A DNA stretch of 64,000 nt from Nageia nagi. Taxonomy: Eukaryota; Pinophyta. The stretch is taken from the NCBI GenBank assembly GCA_050084985.1, contig JBITNC010000002.1:33294001-33358000 (forward strand), read 5' to 3'. The notes under the pieces were generated by a model. That model worked only from the letters and a program-made list of their open reading frames with translations. It did no database searches and was not told the DNA's origin. Made by a program: the position numbers and the translations under genes. Shown here piece after piece: positions 1-11,210 of this stretch. Each line of letters begins with the position of its first letter. Position 1 is the first letter of the stretch.

Positions 1-104
1 GAGAGCAACTTGGAATACTTGAGAGCAAGAGCCTTCATCCCTGAAACATACCTCAAGATTTGCTTAACAACATTGAGGTGCTCAACATATGATTATTGCA
101 TGAA

Positions 105-1010
105 TTATGCCATTAGATTCACTACAAAGGTAATATTTGACTTGAAAATAGTCAAATAAATAAGACTATCAATTGATTGCCTATAAGCTATAGCATCTAC
201 CAATTGAGAGTTAGAGCTAAGGGAAATAATGATTCTAGAAGAGATTGGGATCGCAACATGTCTACACTCATCCATTCCAAACTTTTGCAAGATATTTGAG
301 ATATACTTGGATTGATTAAGATAAGTACAATCCTTGTATTGGTATACTTGCATTCCAAGGTAGTAGTGCAAGAGACCAAGATCAATAATTTAAAATGTTG
401 CCTTAAGTTTAAATATGCAATCTTGAGTGATTTCATCATTATTATTAGTTAGTAGAAGATCATCCACATAAAAGAGAACCAAGACCACATCTTTTCTTTA
501 ATTGAGCACATATAGATCGAAATCAAAGAAGCACTTGGCTAATCTAATATCTACAAAGTATCCTAGAATCTTCTTGTACTAGGCTCTAGGTGCTTGCTTA
601 AGTCCATACAATGACTTCTTTAGCTTGCACACAAATGACTATTTTCTTTTCATAATAAACTCTTCTAGTTGATTCATGTAGATTTCCACATCTAAGTCAC
701 CATTGAAAAATGCACTCTTAATGTCAAGTTGAAAAACTTTCCATCCCTGAGCTATTGAAAGAGCAAGGATTATTCTAACAATAGGCATATTTGCCATGGG
801 AACAAAGGTTTCCTCATAATCCACTTTGTATTTTTGAACAAAACCTTTAGCTACTAACCTTACCTTGTATTTCTCAATATCCTTAACTCAATTGAACTTG
901 ACCTTGTAGATCCATTTATTACCAATCACATTCTTCTTATTGGGATAAGGAACCAAGTCCTAAGTTTAATTTTTTATAAGTGCCTCATTCTCCACTTTCA
1001 TGGCTTCCAT
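105..1010 (-). pseudogene. Element A reverse transcriptase fragment
   Basis: Remains of a Copia RT, which would copy the element RNA into cDNA inside virus-like particles. The YVDDLL catalytic stretch reads on the minus strand at about 451-480. Upstream pieces include VFQLDIKSAFFNGDL (about 700-740), the usual Copia variable-to-palm sequence, and downstream LHYYLGMQV and DCTYLNQSKYISNIL (about 300-365), the linker into RNase H. The frame is broken at several points, for example between 639 and 480, so this is a pseudogene. The same region in elements B and F aligns along its length. Confidence 0.9.
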
Positions 1011-1059
1011 CCAAAACTTGTTCTTTGAAGCTTCTTTGAATAATGAGGGCTCATTCTTG

Positions 1060-1880
1060 TTATTCTTTATGTTGAAAAATTTTGCTCCTAGGATGAATTA
1101 TCTACATCAATATCTAACAAATTAGGTGCAACTGATGAATCATCTAGATCATCAACATCCTCATTAGAAGTAGATTCTTGAGGAAGTTCATTGAACTTTA
1201 CATCCCTTGATCCAAATACTAATTTGTAGGATGGAGAGTAGAGCCAGTAGCCTCTATGCTAACAATCATAACCCATAAAGATGCATTTTTTAGCTTCTTT
1301 TGTCTAACTTTTCCTTTTTTTCAAAAATAATGTAGGAGAATGATTCATAACCAAACACCTTAAAGTGAGAAATGTTAGGTTTTATTTCTGACCATGACTC
1401 AAAAGGATTTTTACCCTGAACAACTTTTGTGGGATATCTATTCAAGGTGTAAATAGAAATGCTCATAGCTTCACCCCATAAGAAACTAGAAATATTACCC
1501 AACATGCATCTAGCCATCTCAATAATTATCCTATTTTTCCTTTTAGCAACACTATTTTGCTAAGGAGTGTAAGGAATCATAAACTACCTCTTGATTCCAT
1601 ACTTAGCACAATAGACATTAAACTCATTACTATTATCTGATCTCAACATTTTGATTTTAAGATTAGTCTAATTTTCAACTAAAGCCTTAAAATTTTTGAA
1701 ACTCTCAAAGGTTTGATCCTTGTTCTCAAGTAGATAGCCAAAATTCATCCTACTAAAATCATCAATGAAGGTCAAAACATAAGATGCTCCTTTAGGTTAC
1801 TTAATTGGAAATAGACCCATCAAATCTGAATGCACAAGCTGAAGAGGTTGAGATGCTCTTGTTACCTTATATTTTTCAAA
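1060..1880 (-). pseudogene. Element A integrase fragment
   Basis: Decayed Copia integrase. The best-preserved part (1290-1517) contains ARCMLGN, LWGEAMSISIYTLNRYPT and the PNISHFKVFGYESF segment that follows the catalytic Glu region in Copia integrases. Stops and frameshifts separate it from the more N-terminal core (about 1560-1880). It lies in the normal Copia order, between the protease/zinc-binding part (1884-2430) and the RT (below 1010). Confidence 0.85.
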
Positions 1881-1883
1881 TAT

Positions 1884-2430
1884 TTATCTATACATCTTGC
1901 TTAGGATGCACTTCTCACACAAAATAATTAAAGGTGAAATTGAAGGCAAACCTTCCTCAAGTTCTTGGTCTTTTATGACTTGAATACTCTTATGGTTAAG
2001 GTGCCCTAAATACTGGTGCAAAAGATTGCCTCTATAACACACATTCATAGCAAGACACATTTTCGTTAGAACTTGATCCATAATATAAAGATCATCTTTC
2101 ATTGATCGTTTAACCAACATGGCAAGTCCCTTCTTAATGCACCAACAGTGTTAGTAAAATTCAAATGAGTATCCTTTTCTCGCAACTTGAATCATGGAGA
2201 GAAGGTTTATCTTGAGATTAGGAACATAGAGCACATTTTCAAGAATCTTCCTATAAATAAACACACTCCTAATTCCTTGGACTTTAAGAATTGAATCATC
2301 ACCTATCACAACTGCATCTTTTTTATACTTATGAAAATTTTGAAACTTATCTTTTTCAAAGCATAGGTGATCTTTGCATCTAGAGTTAATAATCCAATCA
2401 TATGAGAAGAAGCGAGTCATGGAGTAGAGC
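1884..2430 (-). pseudogene. Element A protease and GAG-pre-integrase region
   Basis: Remains of the aspartic protease and the zinc-binding GAG-pre-integrase segment. The latter shows HQYLGHLNHKS followed by CEKC (about 1905-2015), the His/Cys zinc-binding pattern. The protease site reads INSRCKDHL where related copies have DSGCTNHL, so the catalytic Asp is Asn and the Gly is Arg; this protein cannot cut. The start shown is a domain boundary, not a start codon. Confidence 0.8.
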
Positions 2431-3370
2431 ACAACAATAAGTATAGCTTTTATATTATTCTTCTCTTTGAAGTTCTTTATATTTCCATTACCTTTGTTCT
2501 TTTCTTTTCTTTTTGTTTTGTAGTAATCAAATTCTTTATAACCATGGATGCCATAAAAGTTACAATTTCTATCAAACTTTGCCTTGGAATTTGATTTTTT
2601 CACTTTGCCTTTTCCATCTCTTTGCTTGAAGTAGTAGTAGTTTTTGTTGTTGTTGTTGCCCCTTATCTCAAACTTCTTGGAAGAGGAAGGATAAAAGTTT
2701 TTATGATGATTGAACTTCTTCTTGAAAAGAGTTTTGGTTGCCCTTAAAGCAACATTATTTTTCTTTGAAGAAGAAATCAACACCTTTTTGTTAAGAGTTT
2801 CTTTATGCTTTAGAAGGAGCCTTGAAAGGTTTTCAAGGGATAAGACTTCTTTTTCATCATTAAGCCTAGTCTTAATTACGTTCATAAAGTTACTAAACTT
2901 TGAAGAAAGGCTTTGGAGAATGATAAAGACCATGAACTCATCATTTATCTAATTGCATCCACAAGCAACAAGTTGGATCCTAAGGTCAATGATTTTGTTC
3001 AAGTAGATGGAAACATTTTCATCTTCCCTTTGATGAGATTGAAGCAACTTTTAGAGAATAGTAAACCTTATTAAGAACTTATATCCAAGGTAAATTTTCT
3101 TGAGCTTATCCCAAGCTTCCTTTACTAAGGTTGATGAGAAAATCATAAGGAGCACTTCATCTAACACTATATGAAAAATCATAGAAGTTTTCAATTGATT
3201 ATTTGTGGTGTATGCCTTAAGTGCCTTCTTATATGTAGAAGTAACATTATTTTCATTAACTATTTACCAAAGCTTCTTTGACTACAATTCAGCTCTCATC
3301 TGAGGTTTCCCAAACACTAAAGTTGGAACCATCGAGAATGTTCTTGGGTAAGAAGGTGTCTCCCATTTGC
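2430..3370 (-). pseudogene. Element A gag remnant
   Basis: Copia gag (capsid) remnant. A 260-codon open stretch (2151-2933) runs from the UBN2-type helical end (VFIILQSLSSKFSNFM) through a Lys/Asn-rich basic region to the protease. The zinc knuckle is destroyed: CNFYGIHGYKEFDYY retains only one Cys of the CCHC pattern seen in element B. The N-terminal half (about 3370-2940) has stops but still matches the gag of elements B and D. Confidence 0.8.
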
Positions 3371-3922
3371 TACATAAGAAAGTGAAAGAGTTAACCTTTG
3401 TAAGCATATGATCTAGAACAATGTTTTAAACATCCATAAATATTTTAGATTTATTCAAGTAAATCAATCATACATATTAAATTTAATTAAAAAATATGCT
3501 TTAACAAGAGTTCACATGTGCAAATATTTACAGTAGAAAATCATAATAAATCCCATGTATCCAACATTTTGTTATCACTAAGTACCATAAATGTAGAGGG
3601 ATAATGTCGAGGCTTGTTTTCTTGTCTAAATTAGGCCTTCACCTAGATGCTTGCAATGTGGAGCCCAAGTTCTACCAATCCTCAACCAGTTTGCCTTGGG
3701 TAGTAATATAGTTCATAGGGAGGAGTATCTACTATTTTCCAAGGTTGTGATGTATGTTGGATGGGCCAAATTATTAATCTTGATAAGGTTTCAAGCTATC
3801 CTCTTAGGTTATCAGGATAATCCCTGAATGGATGTGAGAACATGTTGTATCACTACACACATATCTTTCCACCTATTGGAGTTATATCCAGACCAACAGA
3901 GGACTTAGGGGAAATTAAGAAG
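3371..3922 (-). other. Pre-gag noncoding block of element A
   Basis: Noncoding sequence 5' of gag in element A. The part at 3596-3905 is clearly the same as 7470-7800 (reverse strand) in B and 28590-28885 in D. It contains no open frame and ends at the insertion point of element B. Confidence 0.7.
3918..3922. repeat. Target site duplication of element B, left copy
   Basis: AGAAG immediately before the TG of the left LTR. The right copy at 13317-13321 is ATAAG, one mismatch. The unoccupied site in element D reads AATTAAGAAGTACAAAC, which is exactly what remains when element B and one duplication are set aside. Confidence 0.85.
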
Positions 3923-4401
3923 TGTTAGAATTTTTAATGAAATATTGTGAATATCTAAACTCCTTGTAAATTCAATTAATCACTTAAAGGATATGTAGAT
4001 ACCTTAAGGGATTAATTGAATTCTTTATTATGTGTGGACTTTGACCTTACCATGGGGTTAGTTGGTAGGTTAAAGTTAGGTCATACATTTATTGTAACCC
4101 TAACCTTACCCTTGGGTTAAAAGGAGGTTAGGGAGGTGCTATCAAGCTATAAATAGAGGGCCTCTCCTCTTGTAACACAACTAAGTTTTTGGAGTAAGAT
4201 TACTCTACTAGTTTGTGTAAGAGAGGAAGAGAATTGTAGTAAGAGGTGCATAGATTGAGAATAGAGAACTAGTTGTGGATGTACTCCCAAGGAGGGAAGA
4301 ACCACATTATATTTGTGTTATCTTGTGTGAATGGTGTTATGTTGAATGATTGAGTTTCCTAGTCTTGGACCATGAGAATTAGAGTAGGCCTAATTCCTTC
4401 A
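3923..4401 (+). repeat. 5' LTR of element B
   Basis: 479 bp from TGTTAGAA to CCTTCA (TG...CA ends). A TATA box, TATAAATAG, is at 4148-4156, followed by a CT-rich stretch, so U3 is about 250 bp. U3 carries a long palindrome at 3969-4022. The LTR is directly followed by a PBS. Confidence 0.95.
3969..4022 (+). promoter_or_regulatory. U3 palindrome of element B LTR
   Basis: Two arms, AATTCAATTAATC and GATTAATTGAATT, face each other with an inner pair CTTAA/TTAAG, giving a hairpin of about 20 paired bases around a short loop. It lies about 125 bp upstream of the TATA box. The 3' LTR keeps it at 12884-12937, and copies A, C, D and F have an equivalent palindrome of different sequence. Confidence 0.7.
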
Positions 4402-4403
4402 AT

Positions 4404-4416
4404 TGGTATCATAGCT
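4404..4416 (+). other. Primer binding site of element B
   Basis: TGGTATCATAGCT two bases after the LTR. It matches the initiator-Met tRNA primer site usual in plant Copia elements (TGGTATCAGAGC) with one change. Confidence 0.9.
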
Positions 4417-5039
4417 TGGTTTGGAAGTTCTTCTTCTACATCTTGGTGATCCTCCTTCATTCCTCATCTTACACCCCATTGGTGAGGTAAAACTAAGAGA
4501 AGGTATAAATTTCCTCCTCATTTGGTTATCTTATGGATTATTGCATTATATACTAACATATTTTGTAAGATATTGGAGCTTATTTTTTGCAAAATATGAT
4601 CAAAATGACAATGCAAGCATTTTTTTTTCTAACCTCTTATGTTAGTGGCATTTTTTTTTACAAAATGCTTAATACATGATATACCTCTTAAGAGGATACT
4701 ATGTAATGCAATTTTTTTTGGCTTATGTCACTAATGATACTAACATATCTTGAGTTTTGTGTTAGTTAATTTTGCAAAAAAAAAAAAGGGTTAAAAATAG
4801 AAATATAATGCTTTTAATTATACTAACCTCTAGTGAGCATGATGCTAATTTTTTTTAGAGATTAGTATATAAAAAAATTGCAATATTTCTTTATGCCATT
4901 TATTGTTGAATAAAAGAGGCAGCTCTCAATTTTTATACTTTTATTCAAAGTTTGAAAATTTTTTTGTTGAGAGCAATATTTTTTTATATACATATAAAAA
5001 AAATATATACAAATATTTTAGTATATTAAATGGTGGGGT
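4417..5039 (+). other. Leader of element B, AT-rich part
   Basis: Untranslated leader with many poly-T and poly-A runs. It shows no coding signal in either strand. A short hairpin (GGTGGGGTG facing CACCACC) sits at about 5033-5060, at the edge of the next, GC-richer segment. Confidence 0.5.
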
Positions 5040-6220
5040 GCTATGGAACACCACCCTTTGATGTTTTAATCCATACCTTTACACAGAGGATCGAACTCAC
5101 ATGGCCAGCTCAGCCCGCACACATGGCAGCTCTCCTCTTTCTCCTAACACGTCTCTAAACCTTTTTTTCCCATTAAAACTATTTGCTATTTTTAAACGAT
5201 AGCAGGGTTTGAACCTGCATAGGTGTAGGCCAACAGATTTCTAGTTTGTCTCCGTAATAACTTAGAAATATCAACAACTCATTTTGCGCATATCCTGCTA
5301 TCATTGAAGTCCACAAAACTGTATCAAAATCTTGTCAAATAAAACATGCTCCCTTTTATCCTGAATCATGGAGTTTCCACCAAAGATGTGGTTATAGACC
5401 CTGAAACGGGCGTTTGGGTCCGTATATCGAGCATGGGAATCACCACTCTGAGAGGCTCCATCCTCTTCACCTACACTAAATAGCCCCCCTGTCTTTCCTC
5501 CATGAGCATCCTCAGCAAGAAAATGGATTCTGATAATGATATGCACAACACGGATACAGTTGGTAAAATCTAGAATGCATCATTATTTTTTCATCACAAC
5601 CAGCCAGAAAAATACTGTGACCTTGAGACAACAAACGGTCAAAAATTTCACTACATAATTTAAGTCGAAATTGATTATTCGGCCTGCTTAAGATCGTGAA
5701 AAGATTTGAAGGAATATTCTCATTTGAAGAAAGTTTATGAGCTTGTAGGATGAATTCATGAAAGATATTCTTATGAGAAGAATATTTAATCTGAGAAAAC
5801 TGCTGGAGGTTTGATCGATAAAACTATAAGGAAAACATTTTAGTACAGTATCAAGAAAATCTATTTTAAAAATGGAGGCAATTGCAGGGAGAGGAATTGA
5901 GTTGGCTACAGCTAGCCCTCCGAGCCTCCATTATCTCCCCACACTCCAGTGCTCATGCGCTATTTATTCCCCTCCTTGTGTAGCAACTTCCCTCCTCTTG
6001 CGACTCTCCTTGAACCACTTCAGCCTCTTCTCCGCCCTAGCATCAACTCGGATGGCTCAACCCGACCTTGGTGGTTTGCACGACCTCCGCTCCTCGCCAC
6101 TCACCTCATAGTCCCTCAAAATGGACCTCCTTTATGTTTCATGGCCTCCTCCTACCACCCCACACAGCATAAACTCCTCCCACACAACATGAATGATGGG
6201 AAAGGTGATTGATTTGGTTG
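5040..6220. other. GC-richer unique segment in the leader of element B
   Basis: This part of the leader is clearly less AT-rich than its surroundings and has no counterpart that I can see in the leaders of A, C or D. On the minus strand, 5301-5546 is an 81-codon open frame with balanced amino-acid use (it includes DAHGGKTGGLFSVGEEDG and DPNARFRVYNHIFGGN); I do not recognise it. Two tRNA-like B-box sequences also occur on the minus strand (near 5080-5100 and 5195-5215). The segment could be captured host DNA. No function can be assigned. Confidence 0.4.
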
Positions 6221-7469
6221 GTCTTTAATTTAATTTTTTGTTGACTACTTTTTTACCTTCTTTAAATGCACTTCCAAAGAAGCAATGTATGCTCTTCTTG
6301 GTAGAAGAAAAAAGGGGGGAGTCATTTTTTTAAGTACAAACATGCATTTAATTTTGTTTTACCAACTAGAAAGGGGGTTTGATTTTTTTTGTCCTTGTTT
6401 AATTACTCCCAAGAGGCAACGTATACTCCTTCTTGGTAAGGGAAGGGTAGCCATCACTACTTTACCTATATGCATTTATTTTTTTTGACTTGAAGTATTT
6501 TGGAGTGCTTGAAGTAAAAGAAGCATTAAATATGCATGAAGTAGGGGTATGGGTCTCCTTCTTTTTCCATTTAATTCTTGAAGACTTGGTAAGTAGTGAA
6601 TATTTTTAACTTATTTCTACAATAAGGTCAAAAATATTTTTAAGTTAAACTTAACATACCTTTTTAAAAATGCTTAGAATATTTTTAATATTGCATATTT
6701 AATTTACTAAGGTGCACATGTAATTTCTAGAATGCCAACCTCTTAGCATTTTTTTTTTCTCTAAGCATGGTAATTTACTTAGGCAAAACATTTTTTTAGT
6801 AAAAATTTGCTAAGGTAATCTAAGTATACTATTTTTTAAGAAAATAAGGGAAATTTACTTAAAATGCATACTTAAAAGATAATTTTTAGCATACAAGTTT
6901 TTAGAAATAAAATTTTAAGTGAAAAGGGGGGAATTTGTATAATTTTTACTTAAAACTTTATCTAGATCTTGCATGCTAAACTTGTAATGCATGTCTCTTA
7001 ATCTTGTTTGAGGAATAAAACATGCTTAGTACTTAAAATTTTAAGTTAAATAATGCATGATGCATGTTTATTACTTAATTTTAAGTCATGGAATAATGCA
7101 TGTTTAAGTTATGGATTAATGCTAAGTAGGACTTAGCCTTTTTAAATTCATTAAAGTGATTGAATGAATTTATGAAATTGAGCAAAGTATGCAAAATGTA
7201 AAATGTCCTTTAGGGGTTAGTACAAAACCCATTGGACTTTTAAGGTTTTTCAAGTTCATGTGGATGATGTATTTTTACTTTACTTTATATTTTTCCACAA
7301 TTGCTTTATACTTGCAAAACACAAAATATTGAAAGTAACCCCTAAAATGAACACATCCGCACGTACTTTTCCACAACATGACTTATTTGGGGAGCCACGA
7401 GGGGAGGACAGGGCAGACTGGATCCCTTTTAGTTTGAAGAGCCAAGTGGTGGTAAGTCCATATTAATTG
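6221..7469 (+). other. Leader of element B, distal AT-rich part
   Basis: Long untranslated leader continuing to the pre-gag block. It is rich in AATTTTTAAG-like words, similar in style to the leader of D at 29200-29900. The short open frames here show no similarity to retroelement proteins. The segment at about 7350-7470 is shared with A and D. Confidence 0.5.
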
Positions 7470-7903
7470 CCCCTAATACCTCTGTTGGATTAGACATAAC
7501 TCTATTAGGTGGACAGGCATGTGTGTAGTGATACCACATGTCCACACGTCCATTCAGGGATTATCCTGATAACCTAGGAGGAAAATTGAAAACCTTAAAT
7601 AAGATAATTAAAATGGTCGATCCAAGATACGTAAAATCCTTGGAAAATAGTTGGTACTTCTCCTTATGAGAGTATATTACTTACCAAGGTGAACTGGTTG
7701 AGGACTGGTAGTACCTGGGCTCCACCTTGCGGGCATCTAGGTGAAGGCCTAATTCTATACAAGAAAACAACCCCAACTTTATCCTTCTACGGATCTTGGT
7801 TTATAAGTTTGCACATGTGGGACATGTTTACTTATGTTTGATTTGTATAGATGGTAAATTGTAAAATTTTTTATTCTTATTGCATATTTACTTTTGTGTA
7901 GCA
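7470..7903 (+). promoter_or_regulatory. Conserved pre-gag block and possible leader intron end of element B
   Basis: About 330 bp conserved with 3596-3905 (A) and 28590-28885 (D). A donor-like GGTAAGT lies at 7450-7456 just upstream, and a pyrimidine-containing tract ending TGTGTAG lies just before the gag ATG at 7904, so this block could be a leader intron. It has no reading frame. Splicing is inference only. Confidence 0.4.
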
Positions 7904-8860
7904 ATGGTTGAAACCTTCATACCCAAGCATATACTCGACGGTTCCAACTTTGGCATATGCGAACCTCGTATGAAAGCTGAGTTACAAGCAAGAAAGCTGT
8001 GGCAGATAGTTAATGAAGACATGGTCGCTCCTACAGATGAGAAGGCTCTTGAAATCTACAACTCAAAGAATGAGTTAGCAACTTCAATGATTTATCATGC
8101 AGTTTTAGATGACGTCCTTCTCATGATCTCTTCTTTAACATCAGTAAAGGAAGCTTGGGATAGGCTAAAGAAAATTTACCTTGGGTCAAAATTTTCAAGG
8201 AGGTTCACTATTCTACAAAAGTTGTTGCAATATCATCAAGGTGAAGATGAAAGTGCTTCTATTTACTTGAACAAAATCATTGACCTTAGGACATAACTGG
8301 TTGGTTGTGGGTGCGACTAGATCAATGATGAGTTCATGGTCTTCATCATTCTTCAAAACCTTTCTACAAAGTTCAGTAACTTTGTCACGGTGATGAAAAC
8401 TAGGCTCAATGATGAAGAAGATGTCATCTCTCTTGATAACCCTTCTAGACTCCTTCTAAAGCATGAGGAAAACTTTGAACAAGAAAATGTTGAACCTTTC
8501 TCCAAATAATAATAACATTGCTCTAGGAGCAACCAAAACTCCTTTCAAGAAGAAGTTCAATCATTATAAATTCAAAGATAACAAATCCTCACTTACCTTC
8601 AGGAAGCATGAGAACAAGGGAAACAATAATGGCAACTTCAAGCAAAGGAATGACAAAGCTGGATCAAGCAATCCAACACCTCAAGAAAAGTTTGATGGAA
8701 ATTGTAACTTTTGTGGCATCTTTGGGCACAAAGAGTATGATTGTCGTAAAAAGAAATTTGCTCAAAAAGGCAAGGGAAATGCAAATGTGAGAAATTTCAA
8801 TAATAAAAAGAAGAACAAGCATGCTGCTACTGTTACCTACTACTCAATGACTCAAACTAT
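7904..8860 (+). pseudogene. Element B gag
   Basis: Copia gag (nucleocapsid precursor). The ATG at 7904 gives MVETFIPKHILDGSNFG, the typical start in this family, although the open frame extends a little upstream to 7880. The helical UBN2-type domain follows to 8296, where a TAA interrupts it. After a frame change it continues as a basic, Asn/Lys-rich region and a CCHC zinc knuckle, CNFCGIFGHKEYDC, at about 8703-8745, which is intact. The gag is inactive as it stands because of the stop and the frameshift near 8460. Confidence 0.9.
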
Positions 8861-9400
8861 TTCAAATGATTGGATTGTTGATTCAGGATGCACTAATCAC
8901 ATGTGTTATGAAAAGGATAAGTTTGAAAACTTTCATAAGTACAAGAAGGATGCAGTTGTGATAGGTGATAATTTAGTCCTTGATGTTCAAGGAATAGGGA
9001 GTGTGAAGATTCATGGAAAGGCTCTTGATAATGTCTTTTATGTGCCTAAACTAAGAATGAATCTTATCTCTGTAATTTAGATTACAAGGAAAGGATACTC
9101 ATTTGAGTTTACCTCACACTCCTAGTGTGTTAAGAAAGGACTTGCCACCTTGATGAAAGGATCAGTAAAGGATGACCTTTATATTATGGATCAAGTACCT
9201 TCAAAGATTTATCTTGCTGCAAATGTTTGTTGAAAGGGTAATCTTTGGCATCAATGATTAGGGCACCTTAACCACAAGAGTATTTAAGATATGAAAAATC
9301 AAGAACTTATGGAAGGTTTACCTAATATTTCACACACAATTGGTCTCTATGAAAGGTGCATTCTAGGAAAGATGAATAGGTAAAAGTTTGAAAAAGATAA
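8861..9400 (+). pseudogene. Element B protease and GAG-pre-integrase
   Basis: The aspartic protease site WIVDSGCTNHM is intact at about 8868-8900, in frame with the zinc knuckle. The frame ends at a TAG at 9078-9080, and the following GAG-pre-integrase zinc-binding part (about 9200-9370) carries further stops. Among the related copies here, only B and D keep the DSG protease triad. Confidence 0.85.
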
Positions 9401-9409
9401 GGCAACTCG

Positions 9410-10250
9410 GGCTACTCGTCCTCTTCAACTTGTGCATTCAGATTTGATGGGTCTGTTTCAGACTAAGTCTCTAGGGGAAGCTTCTTATGTTCTGACCTTT
9501 ATTGATGACTTCAGTAGGATGACATTTGGTTATCTACTCGAGCATAAGGATCAAAATTTTGACAAGTTTAAAGACTTCAAGGCTCTTGTTGAAAATCAAA
9601 CTAATTTTAAGATCAAAATGCTGAGATCTGACAATGGGGGTGAGTATAATAGCAATGAGTTTAACGACTATTGTGTTAAACATGGGATCAAGCGGTAATT
9701 CACAATCCCTTACACCCTCAACAAAATGGAGTTGCTGAAAGGAAGAATCGAACCATTATGGAAATGGCAAGGTGCATGTTGGGTAACCTTCCTAGTTTCT
9801 TATGGGGTGAAGCTATTCACACTGCTATTCACACCCTAAATAGGTGTCCTACTAAAGTAGTTGAAGGTAAAACTCCGTATGAAGCATGGACATGAAAGAA
9901 ACCTAACATATCACACTTTAGAGTCTTCAGTTGTGATGCATTTGCCTTCATTACCTTAGAGAAAAGAAAGAAGTTAGATAAAAGATCAGAAAAATGCATC
10001 TTTGTGGGGTATGATAATCAGCATAGAGGTTACAGGCTCTACTCCTCATCCCATAAAATATTCTTTATTTTTAGGGATGTCAAGTTCAATGAACTTCCTG
10101 AGGATATGATTTCTCATGCTGAGGTGTCTGATTCAGATGATTCTTCACCTGCACCTAACTGGTTGGATGATCATGTAGGGAAGTCACCACAAGAGCAAAA
10201 TTCTCTAGCTCAGAGAATTACAAGAAGTATGACCTTGAATAAATCCTTAT
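9410..10250 (+). pseudogene. Element B integrase
   Basis: Copia integrase core. The 9432-9698 frame carries HSDLMG (first catalytic Asp) and SDNGGEYNSNEF (second Asp). After a one-base loss near 9708, the catalytic-Glu part (about 9725-10000) continues in another frame with LGNLPSFLWGEA and the PNISHFRVF segment. The C-terminal tail reaches about 10250 with an acidic DSDDSSPAP stretch. The frame break makes it non-functional. Confidence 0.9.
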
Positions 10251-10259
10251 TTGCCAAAA

Positions 10260-11210
10260 TTGATAATATGAATGAGCCATCAACATTCAAAGAAGCTTTC
10301 AAGCAAGAGTGTTGGATGGAAGCTATGAAAGTTGAGTATGAGGCACTCATGAAAAATGAAACTTGGGATTTGGTTCCTTATCCCAATGAGAAAAATGTGA
10401 TTGGAAATAAATGGATATACAAGTTCAAGTACAATTTTGATGGAGAAATTGAAAAATACAAAGCAAGGTTAGTGGCCTAAGGATTCGCTTAGAAATATGG
10501 TATTGATTATGAGGAAACCTTTCCTCCTGTGGCTAAGATGCCTACTGTCAGGATAATCCTTGCTCTTTCTGTAGCTCAAGGTTGGAAAGTTTTTCAACTT
10601 GATGTCAAGAGTGCATTTCTCAATGGTGACTTGGATGTAGAAATCTACATGAATCAACTAGAAGGATTTATTCCAGAAGGTAAAGAGTCTCTTGTGTGCA
10701 AGCAAAGAAGTCTTTGTATGGACTTAAGCAAGCACCTAGAGCATGGTACAAGAAAATTTTAGGATTCTTTACAGATATTGGTTTTTCGAAATGCTTCTTT
10801 GACTCAGATCTCTATGTACTCAATCAAGGAAAAGACGTGGTCTTAATTCTCCTTTATGTGGATGATCTTCTCATAACTAGTAATAATATTGAAATCATCC
10901 AAGAGTGCATATCCAAACTGAAGGCAACATTTGAAATGAATGATCTAGGTCTATTGCATTACTATCTTGGGATGCAAGTATACCAACATAAAGATTGTAC
11001 TTATCTTAGTCAATCTAAGTATATATTAGACATCATGCAAAAGTTTGGAATGGAGGAGTGTAGATATGTTGCAATACCTGTTTCTCCTAGAATCATTGTA
11101 TCTCTGAGCTTAGATTCTCAGTTGATTGATGCTATAGCTTATAGGCAATTAATCGGTAGTCTTCTGTATCTGACTATCTCTCATCTTGATATTGCCTTTA
11201 CAGTGAATTT
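10260..11210 (+). pseudogene. Element B reverse transcriptase
   Basis: RT with the Copia hallmarks: EAMKVEYEALMKNETWDLV, NKWIYKFKYNFDGEIEKYKARLVA, FQLDVKSAFLNGDL, SLYGLKQAPRAWY and the catalytic LLYVDDLL at about 10850-10875. A TAA at 10478-10480 and a frame change near 10700 break it. The stretch from 10696 to 11625 is open for 309 codons through the YVDD site and into RNase H. Confidence 0.93.

Larger units (their letters stand above)
1..3922 (-). mobile_element. Ty1/Copia element A, 3' part (split by element B)
   Basis: Minus-strand Copia retrotransposon entering from the left edge, so its RNase H end and 3' LTR are outside the window. Reading right to left it holds gag (about 3370-2430), protease, GAG-pre-integrase, integrase (about 1880-1060) and reverse transcriptase (about 1010-105). 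The element resumes at 13317 and ends with its 5' LTR at 15777-16274. The join is shown by comparing the sequence before 3923 and after 13317 with the uninterrupted counterpart in element D near 28880-28920: the pieces abut exactly across element B. Many stop codons and frame changes show it is inactive. Confidence 0.9.

Noticed and set aside
5080-5215. tRNA-like B boxes (GTTCGATCC and GGTTCAAACCC on the minus strand)
   Set aside because: No cloverleaf can be folded and no A box at proper spacing is present, so no tRNA gene is called.
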